NCBI RefSeq assembly: GCF_030519375.1
Contig: NZ_JAUMKB010000001.1
Location: 310,001 to 374,000, forward strand
Reading direction: 5' to 3'
Origin: Mucilaginibacter tolerans
GTDB lineage: Bacteria; Bacteroidota; Bacteroidia; Sphingobacteriales; Sphingobacteriaceae
Length of the DNA stretch: 64,000 nucleotides
In this document: positions 17,490-26,140 of the stretch, one piece after another
How positions within the stretch are numbered: position 1 is the stretch's first letter
How the letters are laid out: each line of letters starts with the position of its first letter
The notes under the pieces: generated by a model
The model's input: only the letters and a program-made list of their open reading frames with translations
Told to the model about the DNA's origin: nothing
The model's database searches: none
Position numbers and translations under genes: made by a program

Positions 17490-19046
17490 ATGAAAACTTC
17501 AATCTTTTCAGGTCTACTCCTATTAACTACATTTTGCTGCGGTTTTGCTCAGGCACAGCAGGAAAATGTCGATACAGCTGCCATCCGCATGATTAGAGCT
17601 GCGGAAAAAACTAATTCGCATATTCCTATGATTGCACATTACCTGACGGATGTATCCGGGTCGAGACTGACTAACTCTCCCGGCTTTTTCCGTGCGGGAA
17701 ATTGGGCTGTTGAAACCATGAAAAAATGGGGATTGGTGAACGCCAAGCTCGAACCATGGGGTGATTATGGCCGTGGTTGGGAACAGGAAGAGTTTAGCGT
17801 TGATATGGAAGTACCTTACCATCAGTCGTTCATTGGTTATGCCATACCATGGACAGCCAATACCAATGGAAAGATACGCGCGCAGGTAGCTATCCTGAAT
17901 CCGGCCTCGATGATTGATACCAACTTTATGGCCAAACATGCTGCAGATTATAAAGGCAAGATCATTTTACTGGCAGGCGCCCGGGCTAAAATTGATGGTG
18001 ACTTCAAACCATTTTCGACGCGGTTAACGGATAGTGAACTGATGAAAATGCCCGACACCTACATGATAGCCCGTAAGTTGATCGATTATTACATGGGGCA
18101 GCTAAAAATACAAGGCGAGTCAATACAAAAACTGAAAGCTGCCGGGGCTTTGGCTCTCTTATCATCTAACGGCCGCGATGGTACCGTCACAGTACAAGCT
18201 TTTACCGGGTATAAAGGGGGTGGAAAAGAAGGATTGCCAGAGGCTGCTATTTCTGGTGTTGACGGGTTGAAACTTAAACGTCTGATCGAATCAGGGCATA
18301 CAGTTGAACTATCTTTAAACATTAAAGGAAAGTTCTATAGTGAGGATACCAAAGGCTATAATGTAGTGGCCGAAATTCCGGGAAGTGACCCTAAATTAAA
18401 GGCACAACTGGTGATGCTGGGTGGTCACATGGACTCGTGGCCTGCAGGTACTGGCGCAACTGATAATGGCGCGGGTTGTATTGTGATGATGGAAGCAGTA
18501 CGCCTACTGGACTCACTTCACCTGAAGCCTAAGCGCACTATCCGCATTGCATTATGGAGTGCTGAGGAAGAAGGGCTTTTAGGTTCTTATGCCTATGTAA
18601 AAAATCATTTCGGCAATGGCGAGACAGGCGTTTTCAAGCCGGAGCAGGCAAAAATATCAGCTTACTTCAACCTTGACAATGGTTCAGGAAAGATAAGGGG
18701 AATTTTTGCACAGAAAAACGACGCCGTGAAACCTATATTTGAACAATGGCTTGTACCGTTTGCCGATATGGGCGCCAAAACTGTAACCATGAGCAATACT
18801 GGTTCAACGGATCATTTATCATTCGATTGGGCGGATATTCCAGGTTTCCAGTTTATTCAGGACCCACTGGATTATGAAACCAAAACACATCATACAAATA
18901 TGGATACTTATGATTACCTGCAAATTGACGACCTGAAACAAGCGGCTGTGATTGTAGCTTCATTTGTATACCAGGCGGCCAATCGCCCGGAAATGTTACC
19001 ACGCAAAGCTCCGGTTAAAGAGCAGTTTGTGTTTGATGGGTTTTAA
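17490..19046 (+). CDS. Secreted M28 family metallopeptidase (carboxypeptidase Q-like)
   Basis: A 518-residue exported zinc peptidase. The signal peptide is MKTSIFSGLLLLTTFCCGFAQ. The N-terminal part includes a protease-associated-like insert, and the M28 catalytic domain carries the zinc ligands and catalytic residues in GGHMDSW (His313, Asp315), GATDNGAGC, SAEEEGLLGSYAY, FNLDNGSG and STDHLSF. This resembles plasma glutamate carboxypeptidase/carboxypeptidase Q, which hydrolyses dipeptides. The length and the full ligand set suggest an active enzyme in the periplasm or outside the cell. It has no operon partners. Confidence 0.93.
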   Translation: MKTSIFSGLLLLTTFCCGFAQAQQENVDTAAIRMIRAAEKTNSHIPMIAHYLTDVSGSRLTNSPGFFRAGNWAVETMKKWGLVNAKLEPWGDYGRGWEQEEFSVDMEVPYHQSFIGYAIPWTANTNGKIRAQVAILNPASMIDTNFMAKHAADYKGKIILLAGARAKIDGDFKPFSTRLTDSELMKMPDTYMIARKLIDYYMGQLKIQGESIQKLKAAGALALLSSNGRDGTVTVQAFTGYKGGGKEGLPEAAISGVDGLKLKRLIESGHTVELSLNIKGKFYSEDTKGYNVVAEIPGSDPKLKAQLVMLGGHMDSWPAGTGATDNGAGCIVMMEAVRLLDSLHLKPKRTIRIALWSAEEEGLLGSYAYVKNHFGNGETGVFKPEQAKISAYFNLDNGSGKIRGIFAQKNDAVKPIFEQWLVPFADMGAKTVTMSNTGSTDHLSFDWADIPGFQFIQDPLDYETKTHHTNMDTYDYLQIDDLKQAAVIVASFVYQAANRPEMLPRKAPVKEQFVFDGF

Positions 19047-19072
19047 ATGATTTTGTGCACTGGGTGTCATGT

Positions 19073-19126
19073 TGAGGCACTCGAAGCATGCGGGCGAAAG
19101 CCGTTACGCACATACTTCGAGCACCT
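19073..19126. repeat. Imperfect inverted repeat, probable interspersed intergenic element
   Basis: Arms at about 19073-19092 and 19107-19126 share the core AGG-Y-R-CTCGAAG-Y-ATG and can fold into a long hairpin between the peptidase gene and a small gene. Such CTCGAAG-containing elements look like dispersed repeats, but only one copy was seen here. Confidence 0.45.
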
Positions 19127-19170
19127 TACATTGGCGCCCCTCTTTTTTATTATTAACTATCAGTTTCTAA

Positions 19171-19374
19171 ATGAAAAAAGACGATAACAACCCATTCAGC
19201 AAGCTCGCACAACCTGCTCAACGTGCTGCAGCTAATGCTGGAATACAAACTTTGCAGCAATTATCGCAATTGACCGAAGCCGAGTTCATGAAACTACACG
19301 GCATCGGCAAAAATGCACTCAGCGTATTGAAGGATGACTTGCGAAAAGCCGGCTTGTCTTTTAAGTTGAAATAG
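19171..19374 (+). CDS. Small helix-hairpin-helix protein
   Basis: A 67-residue protein made mostly of a helix-hairpin-helix module: helix LAQPAQRAAANAGI, the loop-helix LSQLTEAEFMKLHGIGKNAL, and the following helix SVLKDDLRKAGL. The LHGIGKNAL turn is the canonical GIG hairpin that contacts the DNA backbone, and the layout resembles the C-terminal domain of the RNA polymerase alpha subunit. Stand-alone versions occur widely in Bacteroidota without known function. It ends 8 bases before the stop of the convergent desaturase-family gene. Confidence 0.82.
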   Translation: MKKDDNNPFSKLAQPAQRAAANAGIQTLQQLSQLTEAEFMKLHGIGKNALSVLKDDLRKAGLSFKLK

Positions 19375-19382
19375 AATCCCGC

Positions 19383-20426
19383 TTACTTAATTGCGACTTC
19401 TTTTTCCGGAACGGACTGATCTACTGTATCTGCTGCGTGATGACTCAACTCCTCAAAATACTTCTTCCTCACAATACTCGACATTTTATGATCGCCGGTA
19501 TGGCTCCAGCCGGGTGGCATGATGAGGTACAGAAATTTATTTTTAATACCCGGAGCCTTTGCTACGTCTTTTGCCAAAAGGAAGATTTCGCCAAAATAAG
19601 CATCGAGGAAGCTATTCGGTTTCATTGGCCGGGTAATGCCGTATTCAATTGGTATTTTGCGATCCTCGGGTTGATAGGTACGAAACACCCGGTCCCAAAC
19701 ATTTAATAGATTGCAAAAATTGGTGTCCATGTAAAGTGGGTTGCGGGCATGGTGCACACGGTGGAAGGACGGTGTGAGGACCATTCTTCCTAAAAATCCG
19801 AAGCGGGCGTCATTTACCAAGTTTTCACCAATATGTATAAATGCGCCCCATGTACCATCAATAAACATGATCACAAAAAGCATAGCAGGGTTAACGCCAA
19901 GTAAAACACAAATGGTAGTTCGTATCACATCTGCATAAGGCCCCTCCAAAAAGAAATGTGCATAGGTAACCGATAAATTCATTGATGTAGGCGCGTGATG
20001 GGTAGAATGCAGGCACCACAATATCCTCACCTTATGTGCCAGAAAATGATAAACAAAGTGCGCCAGTTCCCAAACCACATACCCGTATATGAACCAGTAC
20101 CAGGTGAATGTAGTTTTTAAGATGGCATACTTGCTAAAAAGGCCGATGCATGCTGCGACCATGGCAAAAGAGATCAACCGCCCCACGAAGGCATTGAACA
20201 CATAGGTCAAAAATGACAATTTATAATCAATTACTTTAAAACGTTTATAGAACACCCCGCGGATAATCTCGATAAGCAGCAGGAAAGGAATAAGCGGACC
20301 TAAAACAGAAGTGATGCCATGCCAGGTAAGCAATTCATCGTATTTACCTGATTTTAGTATATCTACCAGGTTACCAAAACCCCAAAAACCGAGGAACTCG
20401 TCCCAGATTGCTTTTAAGAAATTCAT
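19383..20426 (-). CDS. Sterol desaturase/fatty acid hydroxylase family protein
   Basis: A 347-residue integral membrane di-iron enzyme of the fatty acid hydroxylase superfamily. The clustered histidine motifs that bind the irons are present in order: HFVYHFLAH, CLHSTHHAP and FHRVHHARN. Several membrane spans lie before and between them. Members hydroxylate or desaturate lipids, sterols or carotenoids; the substrate here is unknown. The C-terminal 60 residues are soluble. It is transcribed toward the HhH gene and is separated by 94 bases from the CBS gene on the same strand. Confidence 0.9.
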   Translation of the reverse strand: MNFLKAIWDEFLGFWGFGNLVDILKSGKYDELLTWHGITSVLGPLIPFLLLIEIIRGVFYKRFKVIDYKLSFLTYVFNAFVGRLISFAMVAACIGLFSKYAILKTTFTWYWFIYGYVVWELAHFVYHFLAHKVRILWCLHSTHHAPTSMNLSVTYAHFFLEGPYADVIRTTICVLLGVNPAMLFVIMFIDGTWGAFIHIGENLVNDARFGFLGRMVLTPSFHRVHHARNPLYMDTNFCNLLNVWDRVFRTYQPEDRKIPIEYGITRPMKPNSFLDAYFGEIFLLAKDVAKAPGIKNKFLYLIMPPGWSHTGDHKMSSIVRKKYFEELSHHAADTVDQSVPEKEVAIK

Positions 20427-20520
20427 TGCAGAAGATTATTGATCAGGGTTCTAACATACATAAAAACATTAGAAATGGCCAAATCAATAGTTTAGAAATT
20501 AACGATACAGTAAGAAATCC

Positions 20521-20952
20521 TCAGGACTGAATATAGCTTCTTAGTTGCTCAATAGTTTCTTCGTGTGACAGGATAGTCTCGGTAACCAGGTCGTTAATAG
20601 AAATGATACCGCACAATTGATCGCCTTTAAATACCGGCAGATAACGAACGTTGTTCTCGCTCATGATATGCATACAGGTTTCAACCGAGTTATCCGGGAT
20701 AAGATGCGGAAGATTGGTGGTCATTATTTCCTGAACCGAAGTTTCATTAGATGATTTACCTTTAAGTATAACTTTCCGGGCATAATCCCGTTCGGTAAGC
20801 AGGCCCTGATATTGGCCATTTTCGTCGGTCACTACCACCGATCCAATGTTCCTGTCATCCATCAATCTTAACGCGTCTAATACAGAAGTTGACGCATCAA
20901 TAGTGACAACAGCAGAGCCCTTGCGGGCAAGAATATGTGCAACTTTTTTCAT
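20521..20952 (-). CDS. CBS domain pair protein
   Basis: A 143-residue cytoplasmic protein consisting of two tandem CBS motifs (about residues 10-70 and 75-130), which together form a Bateman module that binds adenine nucleotides. Recognisable pieces are ALRLMDDRNIGSVVVTDENG and HIMSENNVRYLPVFKG. There is no fused enzymatic domain, so it may sense AMP/ATP or act on a partner in trans. A TATATTTG box on the minus strand (20988-20995), 35 bases before the start, could be its -7 element. Confidence 0.93.
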   Translation of the reverse strand: MKKVAHILARKGSAVVTIDASTSVLDALRLMDDRNIGSVVVTDENGQYQGLLTERDYARKVILKGKSSNETSVQEIMTTNLPHLIPDNSVETCMHIMSENNVRYLPVFKGDQLCGIISINDLVTETILSHEETIEQLRSYIQS

Positions 20953-21063
20953 AACATTCAGATTTAGTGGAGAAAACGGCTTATACCCAAATATAATAAA
21001 TCCGTTTCAATACCACGAACTTTTATTTAAAAATGTAAAGTTTAATTTTTAGATTGGCGTACT

Positions 21064-21870
21064 ATGAAGAGAACCCCTTTATGGCTGATTATGCTGGTCT
21101 TTTTTTTCAGCCGGAATTCATTCGCCCAAACAGCTGGCGATGGACAATTCTATACTTCCTTTGATGGCACCAAAATTTATTACGAAGTAAAAGGAAACGG
21201 ATACCCTGTAATACTCATTCACGGCTTTTGCGGATCAGGCGATGGGTGGAAAAAGAGCATACTTTATACCAACCTGATCAAGGGGGGCTACAAGGTAATA
21301 ACAGTTGACCTGAGAGGTAACGGGCAATCGGATAAACCGCATATCGATGCAGCTTACAGCAATGATGCCGAAGCGAAAGATATAATGGGACTGATGACCA
21401 GCCTAAATATTACCAAATACAATATTGTAGGCTATTCCCGTGGTTCCATCATTGCTTCAAGACTGCTTATCCTGGATAACAGGGTAAATAAAACGGTAAT
21501 GGGCGGCATGGGTGATGGCTTTACCGATCCTCACTGGCCAAGGAGATTACACGCCTATGCCTCGCTGATGGGAAATAAAAATTACCACGAGTTTGATGAA
21601 ATGGTGAAATATATCCGCTCACAGAATTTAGATGTAGCTGCACTGGCTTTACAGCAAAAGTATCAGCCATCTACCAGCGGGGCTGAATTTTCAAAAGTAA
21701 CCAAACCAGTATTGATCATACGAGGCAGCGAAGACAAGGAAGATGGTTCTGAAGTTGGCCTACAAAGGCTCATTCCGGGTTCAAGGCTATCCTATGTACC
21801 CGGCGACCATAATACTGCTTCAAAAAACAATCAGTTTTCAGCAGCAGTATTCTTTTTCTTTCAATCCTGA
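21064..21870 (+). CDS. Secreted alpha/beta hydrolase
   Basis: A 268-residue hydrolase with a signal peptide (about residues 1-21, ending in NSFAQ). The oxyanion region is VILIHGFCGSGDGW, the nucleophile is Ser125 in GYSRGS, the acid is probably in RGSEDKEDGS and the histidine is in PGDHNTAS. This complete triad suggests an active esterase, lipase or related enzyme in the periplasm; the substrate is not readable. The gene is followed 64 bases later by an outer membrane barrel protein in the same direction, and the two might be co-expressed. Confidence 0.9.
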   Translation: MKRTPLWLIMLVFFFSRNSFAQTAGDGQFYTSFDGTKIYYEVKGNGYPVILIHGFCGSGDGWKKSILYTNLIKGGYKVITVDLRGNGQSDKPHIDAAYSNDAEAKDIMGLMTSLNITKYNIVGYSRGSIIASRLLILDNRVNKTVMGGMGDGFTDPHWPRRLHAYASLMGNKNYHEFDEMVKYIRSQNLDVAALALQQKYQPSTSGAEFSKVTKPVLIIRGSEDKEDGSEVGLQRLIPGSRLSYVPGDHNTASKNNQFSAAVFFFFQS

Positions 21871-21933
21871 TGTGATTTCGTATTCTTTCACGTTATTGTG
21901 ATTGTATATCACAAATTGCGTCTTTAAGGAATA

Positions 21934-23142
21934 ATGTACAAAAGCCTGATTTTACTTTACCTGCTTGGTGTCCCCTGTTTTTTATACGCGCAAAAAAACA
22001 TTGACCCCAGCAAACAGATCGACACTACAGGAAAAAAGGATTTAATTGATGTAGGTAAGTCCTTTTTCCATATCAGCCAAAAACCCGATACCGTTAATAA
22101 AGGCAGATCATTATATTTTTCCATCTTGCCATTATCATCCGCTGTGCCAGGGGGCGGACGGGCAATATTTACAGCCACTACAGCCGGGTTTTACCTAGGT
22201 GAACGAAGTACAACCTATCTGTCGACCATAACATTTGCTCCTTATTTTAATTTCAAAGGCAGGTATGGATTCCCTTTTCGTTCCAATTTATGGCTCAAAA
22301 ATAATAGCTGGACGATACAGGGCGATACACGCTTTTTGGTATACCCGCAAAATACCTGGGGACTGGGTGGTGGCACTCCGGAATTCAATAAATTTGTGGT
22401 GAACTATAACTACTCCCGTTTTTACCAAAGTGCGTTAAAACGTATCACGTCCTACCTGTATGCAGGGGCTGGCTATAATATGGATGTTTATATGGATATC
22501 GAAACCAATAATCCGGGGGCTTTGCAAAAATTCACCAAATACCCCTATGGCACATCATCGGAACAGACCTCTGTCTCCTCAGGTATTACAGCAAATTTGC
22601 TTTACGATAGCAGAAATAACCAATTTAACCCATTGCCTGGTGCCTATACCAGCGTTGTGTACCGTGTGAATGCCCATGCATTTGGAAGCGACGCCAATTG
22701 GCAGTCAATTTATATAGATATGCGGAAATATATTTCGCTTACCAATACTAATGAGCACAACGTACTTGCTTTTTGGACCTACTACTGGAAGACCTTTGGG
22801 AATGGTATTCCCTATCTCAACCTGCCAAGTATAGGGTGGGACCCTTACCAGCGGTCGGGGCGGGGCATAGAGCAGAACCGCTACCGTGGCAAAAGTCTCG
22901 TCTATTTCGAAACGGAATACAGGAGAGATATCCTTGAGAATGGATTGTTGGGCTTTGTAGTTTTTGCCAATGTTAATTCGGTATCTGAGCCGACCACCAA
23001 CCGCTTTACTTATTGGCGTCCAGCCGGAGGCACCGGTTTGCGCATTAAATTCAATAAAAAATCAAATACCAATATTGCCATTGATTATGGTATCAGCCAG
23101 GGTTATTCTGCAATTATTCTTGGTCTGGGCGAGGCGTTTTGA
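21934..23142 (+). CDS. BamA/TamA-type outer membrane beta-barrel protein
   Basis: A 402-residue protein with a signal peptide (to about residue 19, LYAQ) and a C-terminal Omp85-like 16-stranded barrel: alternating aromatic strands, the segment RGIEQNRYRGKS corresponding to the conserved RG motif of the family, and a final strand ending in phenylalanine (GLGEAF). It lacks POTRA domains, having only about 60 residues before the barrel, so it is not BamA itself. Related short surface-antigen proteins of Bacteroidota have unknown function. The hydrolase upstream is the nearest possible partner. Confidence 0.85.
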   Translation: MYKSLILLYLLGVPCFLYAQKNIDPSKQIDTTGKKDLIDVGKSFFHISQKPDTVNKGRSLYFSILPLSSAVPGGGRAIFTATTAGFYLGERSTTYLSTITFAPYFNFKGRYGFPFRSNLWLKNNSWTIQGDTRFLVYPQNTWGLGGGTPEFNKFVVNYNYSRFYQSALKRITSYLYAGAGYNMDVYMDIETNNPGALQKFTKYPYGTSSEQTSVSSGITANLLYDSRNNQFNPLPGAYTSVVYRVNAHAFGSDANWQSIYIDMRKYISLTNTNEHNVLAFWTYYWKTFGNGIPYLNLPSIGWDPYQRSGRGIEQNRYRGKSLVYFETEYRRDILENGLLGFVVFANVNSVSEPTTNRFTYWRPAGGTGLRIKFNKKSNTNIAIDYGISQGYSAIILGLGEAF

Positions 23143-23361
23143 GCGAATATTATTCATAATATTATTGCTTATATGTAAAGCAAATGTTACAAAACAGACG
23201 GCTTTAATACGCCCTTGGTATTTTACATAAACAAAAAAATATTATATTTGATGAGTAATTAGCTCGATCAGATTTTTAGCCGAAGCATTAGCTCTTACCG
23301 AGCTCTTTCACGTGACCCCAGTAATTTCTTTTCGGCATTAAAACTTTATCCAATTAAGCAG

Positions 23362-23721
23362 ATGTTAAAACGTGTACTAGTTTTAGATGATAATCAGGAT
23401 ATTCTTGACGTTGTTCAGGAAACATTGTCTTATGAAAAGTTTGAGGTGAAAAGCACTGCTGACAGTAATAAAGTAATGTCGCTCGTAAAAGAGTTTGAGC
23501 CTGACCTGATAATACTTGATTACAGAGTAGCGGGAACTAATGGAGGTGAGGTTTGCCAGCAAATCAAATCGCACCCGGAGTTTAATAATATACCGGTTAT
23601 TATTTTCTCAGCATATATCAATCATCAGGACGAAATACTGGCTTACGGCTGTGATGCTATCATTAACAAGCCTTTTGACTTAGCAGAATTGATCGACAAA
23701 GTGAACGATCTTATCTATTAA
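23362..23721 (+). CDS. Stand-alone response regulator receiver protein
   Basis: A 119-residue CheY-like protein with no output domain. The acidic pocket is in VLVLDDNQDILD, the phosphoacceptor aspartate in DLIILDYRVAG, the switch residue is serine in IIFSAY rather than the more common threonine, and the lysine is in NKPFD. It would pass phosphate or act through protein contacts. A double-CxxC small protein and a second receiver protein follow in the same direction; no histidine kinase is adjacent. A 219-bp AT-rich intergenic stretch precedes it, and no gene was seen there. Confidence 0.93.
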   Translation: MLKRVLVLDDNQDILDVVQETLSYEKFEVKSTADSNKVMSLVKEFEPDLIILDYRVAGTNGGEVCQQIKSHPEFNNIPVIIFSAYINHQDEILAYGCDAIINKPFDLAELIDKVNDLIY

Positions 23722-23796
23722 ATTTTACTATTTATATATCATCCCTTATTAAAGCAACTAATTTGAACTTGTTTATCAAAAACTTGTGAATTATTA

Positions 23797-24015
23797 ATGC
23801 TTAAAGAAGTAGAACAGATTTCGCCTGTAATTGTTAAACCTGCGACGGTCCGATATTGCCGCAAATGTGGTTCGTCTTTTCACTTTCAGCTGCACCGTAA
23901 CTGGTTTTTAAGAACCTTTCTTTTTTTCCTTCCTTTAAGAGTATATTTCTGTGCTAAATGCCAGAAGACCAGGTATGTTCTTATCAAAAAGAAAGCAAAA
24001 GCCCCGGATGCATAA
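23797..24015 (+). CDS. Small double-CxxC (zinc-ribbon-like) protein, copy 1
   Basis: A 72-residue basic protein with two CxxC pairs (YCRKCG and FCAKCQ) separated by 27 residues, suggesting one four-cysteine zinc site. Between the pairs lies an amphipathic, strongly hydrophobic stretch (FLRTFLFFLPLRVY), unusual for a small zinc ribbon. It is about 40% identical, without gaps and with identical spacing, to the protein at 46019-46216. The gene sits between two stand-alone receiver genes. I do not recognise a named family; DNA, RNA or protein binding, or membrane association, are all possible. Confidence 0.8.
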   Translation: MLKEVEQISPVIVKPATVRYCRKCGSSFHFQLHRNWFLRTFLFFLPLRVYFCAKCQKTRYVLIKKKAKAPDA

Positions 24016-24172
24016 TTTGTACTAAAAAAAGGAGCACCTCTGTCCTAAAATTCCTACTATGCCTCGTTATTTGGACATCCGCCATATCTTCAATATGTAG
24101 TATAAACTCAGTCTGTCCATGGTACAGTTATTGTTGATACAAATCTTAATACTAAGAATACACCTACTTAAT

Positions 24173-24538
24173 ATGCGTAAAATTATAGTTGTTGATGATA
24201 ACGAGGATATCTTAGAGATTATAAAGCTGATACTTGAAGGTTACGATTACGAAGTAATTACGTTGGCGGATGGAGGCTTGTTATTCAATAGCATCCGGGA
24301 GTTCAAGCCTGATTTAATTCTGCTTGATATTATGCTGGGCAATATGGATGGCCGCGAATTATGTAAAGCAATTAGGGAAAACGACCAAACCAAAGACATC
24401 CCTATTATATTCGTATCGGCTAGTCACAATTTATCAGACCCGTTTATGACAATGGATTCAAATGTGGATTTCCTGGCAAAACCGTTTGATATTAACGACC
24501 TGATAGACAAGGTTGCGATGACCTTGTCTGCTGCATAA
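24173..24538 (+). CDS. Stand-alone response regulator receiver protein
   Basis: A 121-residue CheY-like receiver with no output domain. Key positions are the acidic pocket in IVVDDNEDILE, the phosphoacceptor aspartate in LILLDIMLGN, the switch serine in IFVSAS and the lysine in LAKPFD. The start at 24173 was chosen because the receiver fold begins there; the open frame extends to an ATG at 24119 with a hydrophobic, probably untranslated stretch. It is similar in architecture to the receiver at 23362 but divergent in sequence, so the two probably have different partners. Confidence 0.92.
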   Translation: MRKIIVVDDNEDILEIIKLILEGYDYEVITLADGGLLFNSIREFKPDLILLDIMLGNMDGRELCKAIRENDQTKDIPIIFVSASHNLSDPFMTMDSNVDFLAKPFDINDLIDKVAMTLSAA

Positions 24539-24557
24539 TATTTCTCTCTAGCATTCG

Positions 24558-25028
24558 TCAATTGGTCTTTTTTCTGACCCTAGGATTATTTTGCGCCGCT
24601 TTGTGATCTGAAACACACTGCTCATAATCTTGTTTTACCTCGATCGCATTTTTTTTATATTTCAATATAGCTTCGCGCCAGTTACATCATAGCCAAACTC
24701 AACAAGTTTATCAGCTATAACTGACCCTTGCCTGGTGTGCTCCGCAATTGTGCCGACGCTGTTAAAAGAGCCATATCCTCTATTACCAGCCTGATGTCCT
24801 CATATGTATCCATAATAAATTGAAAATTGATCCTGTCTGCCGTTGACTGCATTTCCTGGATCACGTTTCGGGAATATGTTCAGCTTTACCAAGATACCCA
24901 TAAAACAAATGACAGGTGCCACGGCAAAAACGATAAACATTCTCGGCTATGCCCGCATATTTGAGTTGGACTATATCGGGCAGGCGGTCCTTATTGAGGG
25001 TTAATATCCGTTCATATACACTGCTCAT
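24558..25028 (-). pseudogene. Decayed DUF2252 family gene
   Basis: Reading the minus strand from an ATG at 25028 gives about 55 residues ending in RFCRGTCHLFYGYLG, which matches the conserved FFRGTCHLFY-type block of DUF2252, then a stop. A second frame continues with FIMDTYEDIRLVIEDMALL and TASAQLRST, and a third with RQGSVIADKLVEFGYDV; a further frame gives NWREAILKYKKNAIEV and DYEQCV, the family's C-terminal part. At least three frame changes and a large internal deletion (the NGDxHxxN core is missing) show that the gene is dead. DUF2252 proteins are kinase-like and of unknown function. This fills an otherwise empty 540-bp stretch. Confidence 0.82.
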
Positions 25029-25086
25029 TGTGTGGCAAAAGCGTTATTTTTATAAAAGATAATACTAAAAAAAGATACTTAAAAAC

Positions 25087-25407
25087 ATGCAAGAAAGAAT
25101 AGTTGTTGCCTGCTATCAACCGAAACCAGGTAAGGCAGAGGGCCTGAAAGAACTCATGCGTGAGCATTTATCCACTTTAAAAAATCAGGATCTGGTAACT
25201 GACAGCGCCTCGATAATGATGGAGTCAAAAGACGGAACCATTATAGAAGTTTTTGAGTGGAAATCTCAGGCAGCAATTGATCAAGCACATACTAATCCTG
25301 CAGTTTTGCAAATGTGGGGTAAACATGCCGTGGTTTGTGATTATATCCCTGTAGCACAAATACCGGAAGCGGCACAGCTATTTTCAGGATTTATTCCTTT
25401 TGTATAA
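25087..25407 (+). CDS. Antibiotic-biosynthesis-monooxygenase-like (ABM) protein
   Basis: A 106-residue protein with a dimeric alpha-beta barrel pattern: strand IVVACYQPKPGK, helix AEGLKELMREHLSTL, strand TIIEVFEWKS and helix QAAIDQAHTNPAVLQMW. This matches ABM/ferredoxin-like small proteins, which include monooxygenases and ligand-binding proteins. No catalytic residues can be named, so the function is open. It lies 58 bases downstream of the divergent, degraded DUF2252 gene. Confidence 0.75.
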   Translation: MQERIVVACYQPKPGKAEGLKELMREHLSTLKNQDLVTDSASIMMESKDGTIIEVFEWKSQAAIDQAHTNPAVLQMWGKHAVVCDYIPVAQIPEAAQLFSGFIPFV

Positions 25408-25462
25408 GGCTGAGTATTACGGGCGCGGCTAAGCGTTAAGAGGATTCGTTGTTTTTTTGTTA

Positions 25463-26134
25463 TTACTCAAGAATGTCGACCAACTGACTCTTTTGCATCT
25501 TAGCGTTTGCATTTGCCGGTGTCATCATAATTATATACAATAAATCATTTCTCTTCCTAAATGAAATGGACGCAGGAATATTCGATTCTGCTGCTTTTCC
25601 ATCGATATAATCCTGATCTTTATTGAATACAATTGAAAATGTCTTGTATTCAAAGTAATAAGTTATTTGGTCTTCCCCGATACTTACCACTTTTATATCA
25701 GGGCATTCTGCATTGATCTCAATATTATTTACCAAAGATACTTTTTCAGACTTTAGAAGAATTTCCCCTCCAAAACTCCTAATTGCAAAATACAACTGCG
25801 AGCTTTCCCGTTGTGAATGATTTTTGCTTATTCGAATTGCTTTTGAAAGCTTTAATGAAGCTGGTATGCGGGTTTTAGTAATAAGAACATTGAAATCATT
25901 TTTATAAATATATTGTGATTCTGGTTCACGAACTTTACTCTCTATTGTATTAAACAACTTTAGTTTCGCAAGTGCATCGTGCGTAAATAATTGTCGGTAG
26001 CTCGCGATTTCGCGCATCGACCAACTTTCTTGATCTACAATTAGACTATAAACTGACCTCGCCAAGGTTATCACAAACACTAAAAAAACTACGCTCCAAG
26101 CGATGATCCGATATTGCTTCTTTTTATTTTTCAT
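25463..26134 (-). CDS. Uncharacterised protein with one N-terminal membrane span
   Basis: A 223-residue protein, not recognised. It begins with a short basic stretch (MKNKKKQYR), one membrane span (about residues 9-28, IIAWSVVFLVFVITLARSVY) and an extracytoplasmic domain rich in beta-strands with a fairly regular charged/hydrophobic alternation, such as VVSIGEDQITYYFEYKTF. No cysteine, metal or catalytic motif stands out. It is upstream of nothing obvious and lies 7 bases from the broken DUF559 gene, whose reading frame ends at 26141. Assigned by length and composition as a real gene. Confidence 0.7.
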   Translation of the reverse strand: MKNKKKQYRIIAWSVVFLVFVITLARSVYSLIVDQESWSMREIASYRQLFTHDALAKLKLFNTIESKVREPESQYIYKNDFNVLITKTRIPASLKLSKAIRISKNHSQRESSQLYFAIRSFGGEILLKSEKVSLVNNIEINAECPDIKVVSIGEDQITYYFEYKTFSIVFNKDQDYIDGKAAESNIPASISFRKRNDLLYIIMMTPANANAKMQKSQLVDILE

Positions 26135-26140
26135 ATAAAA

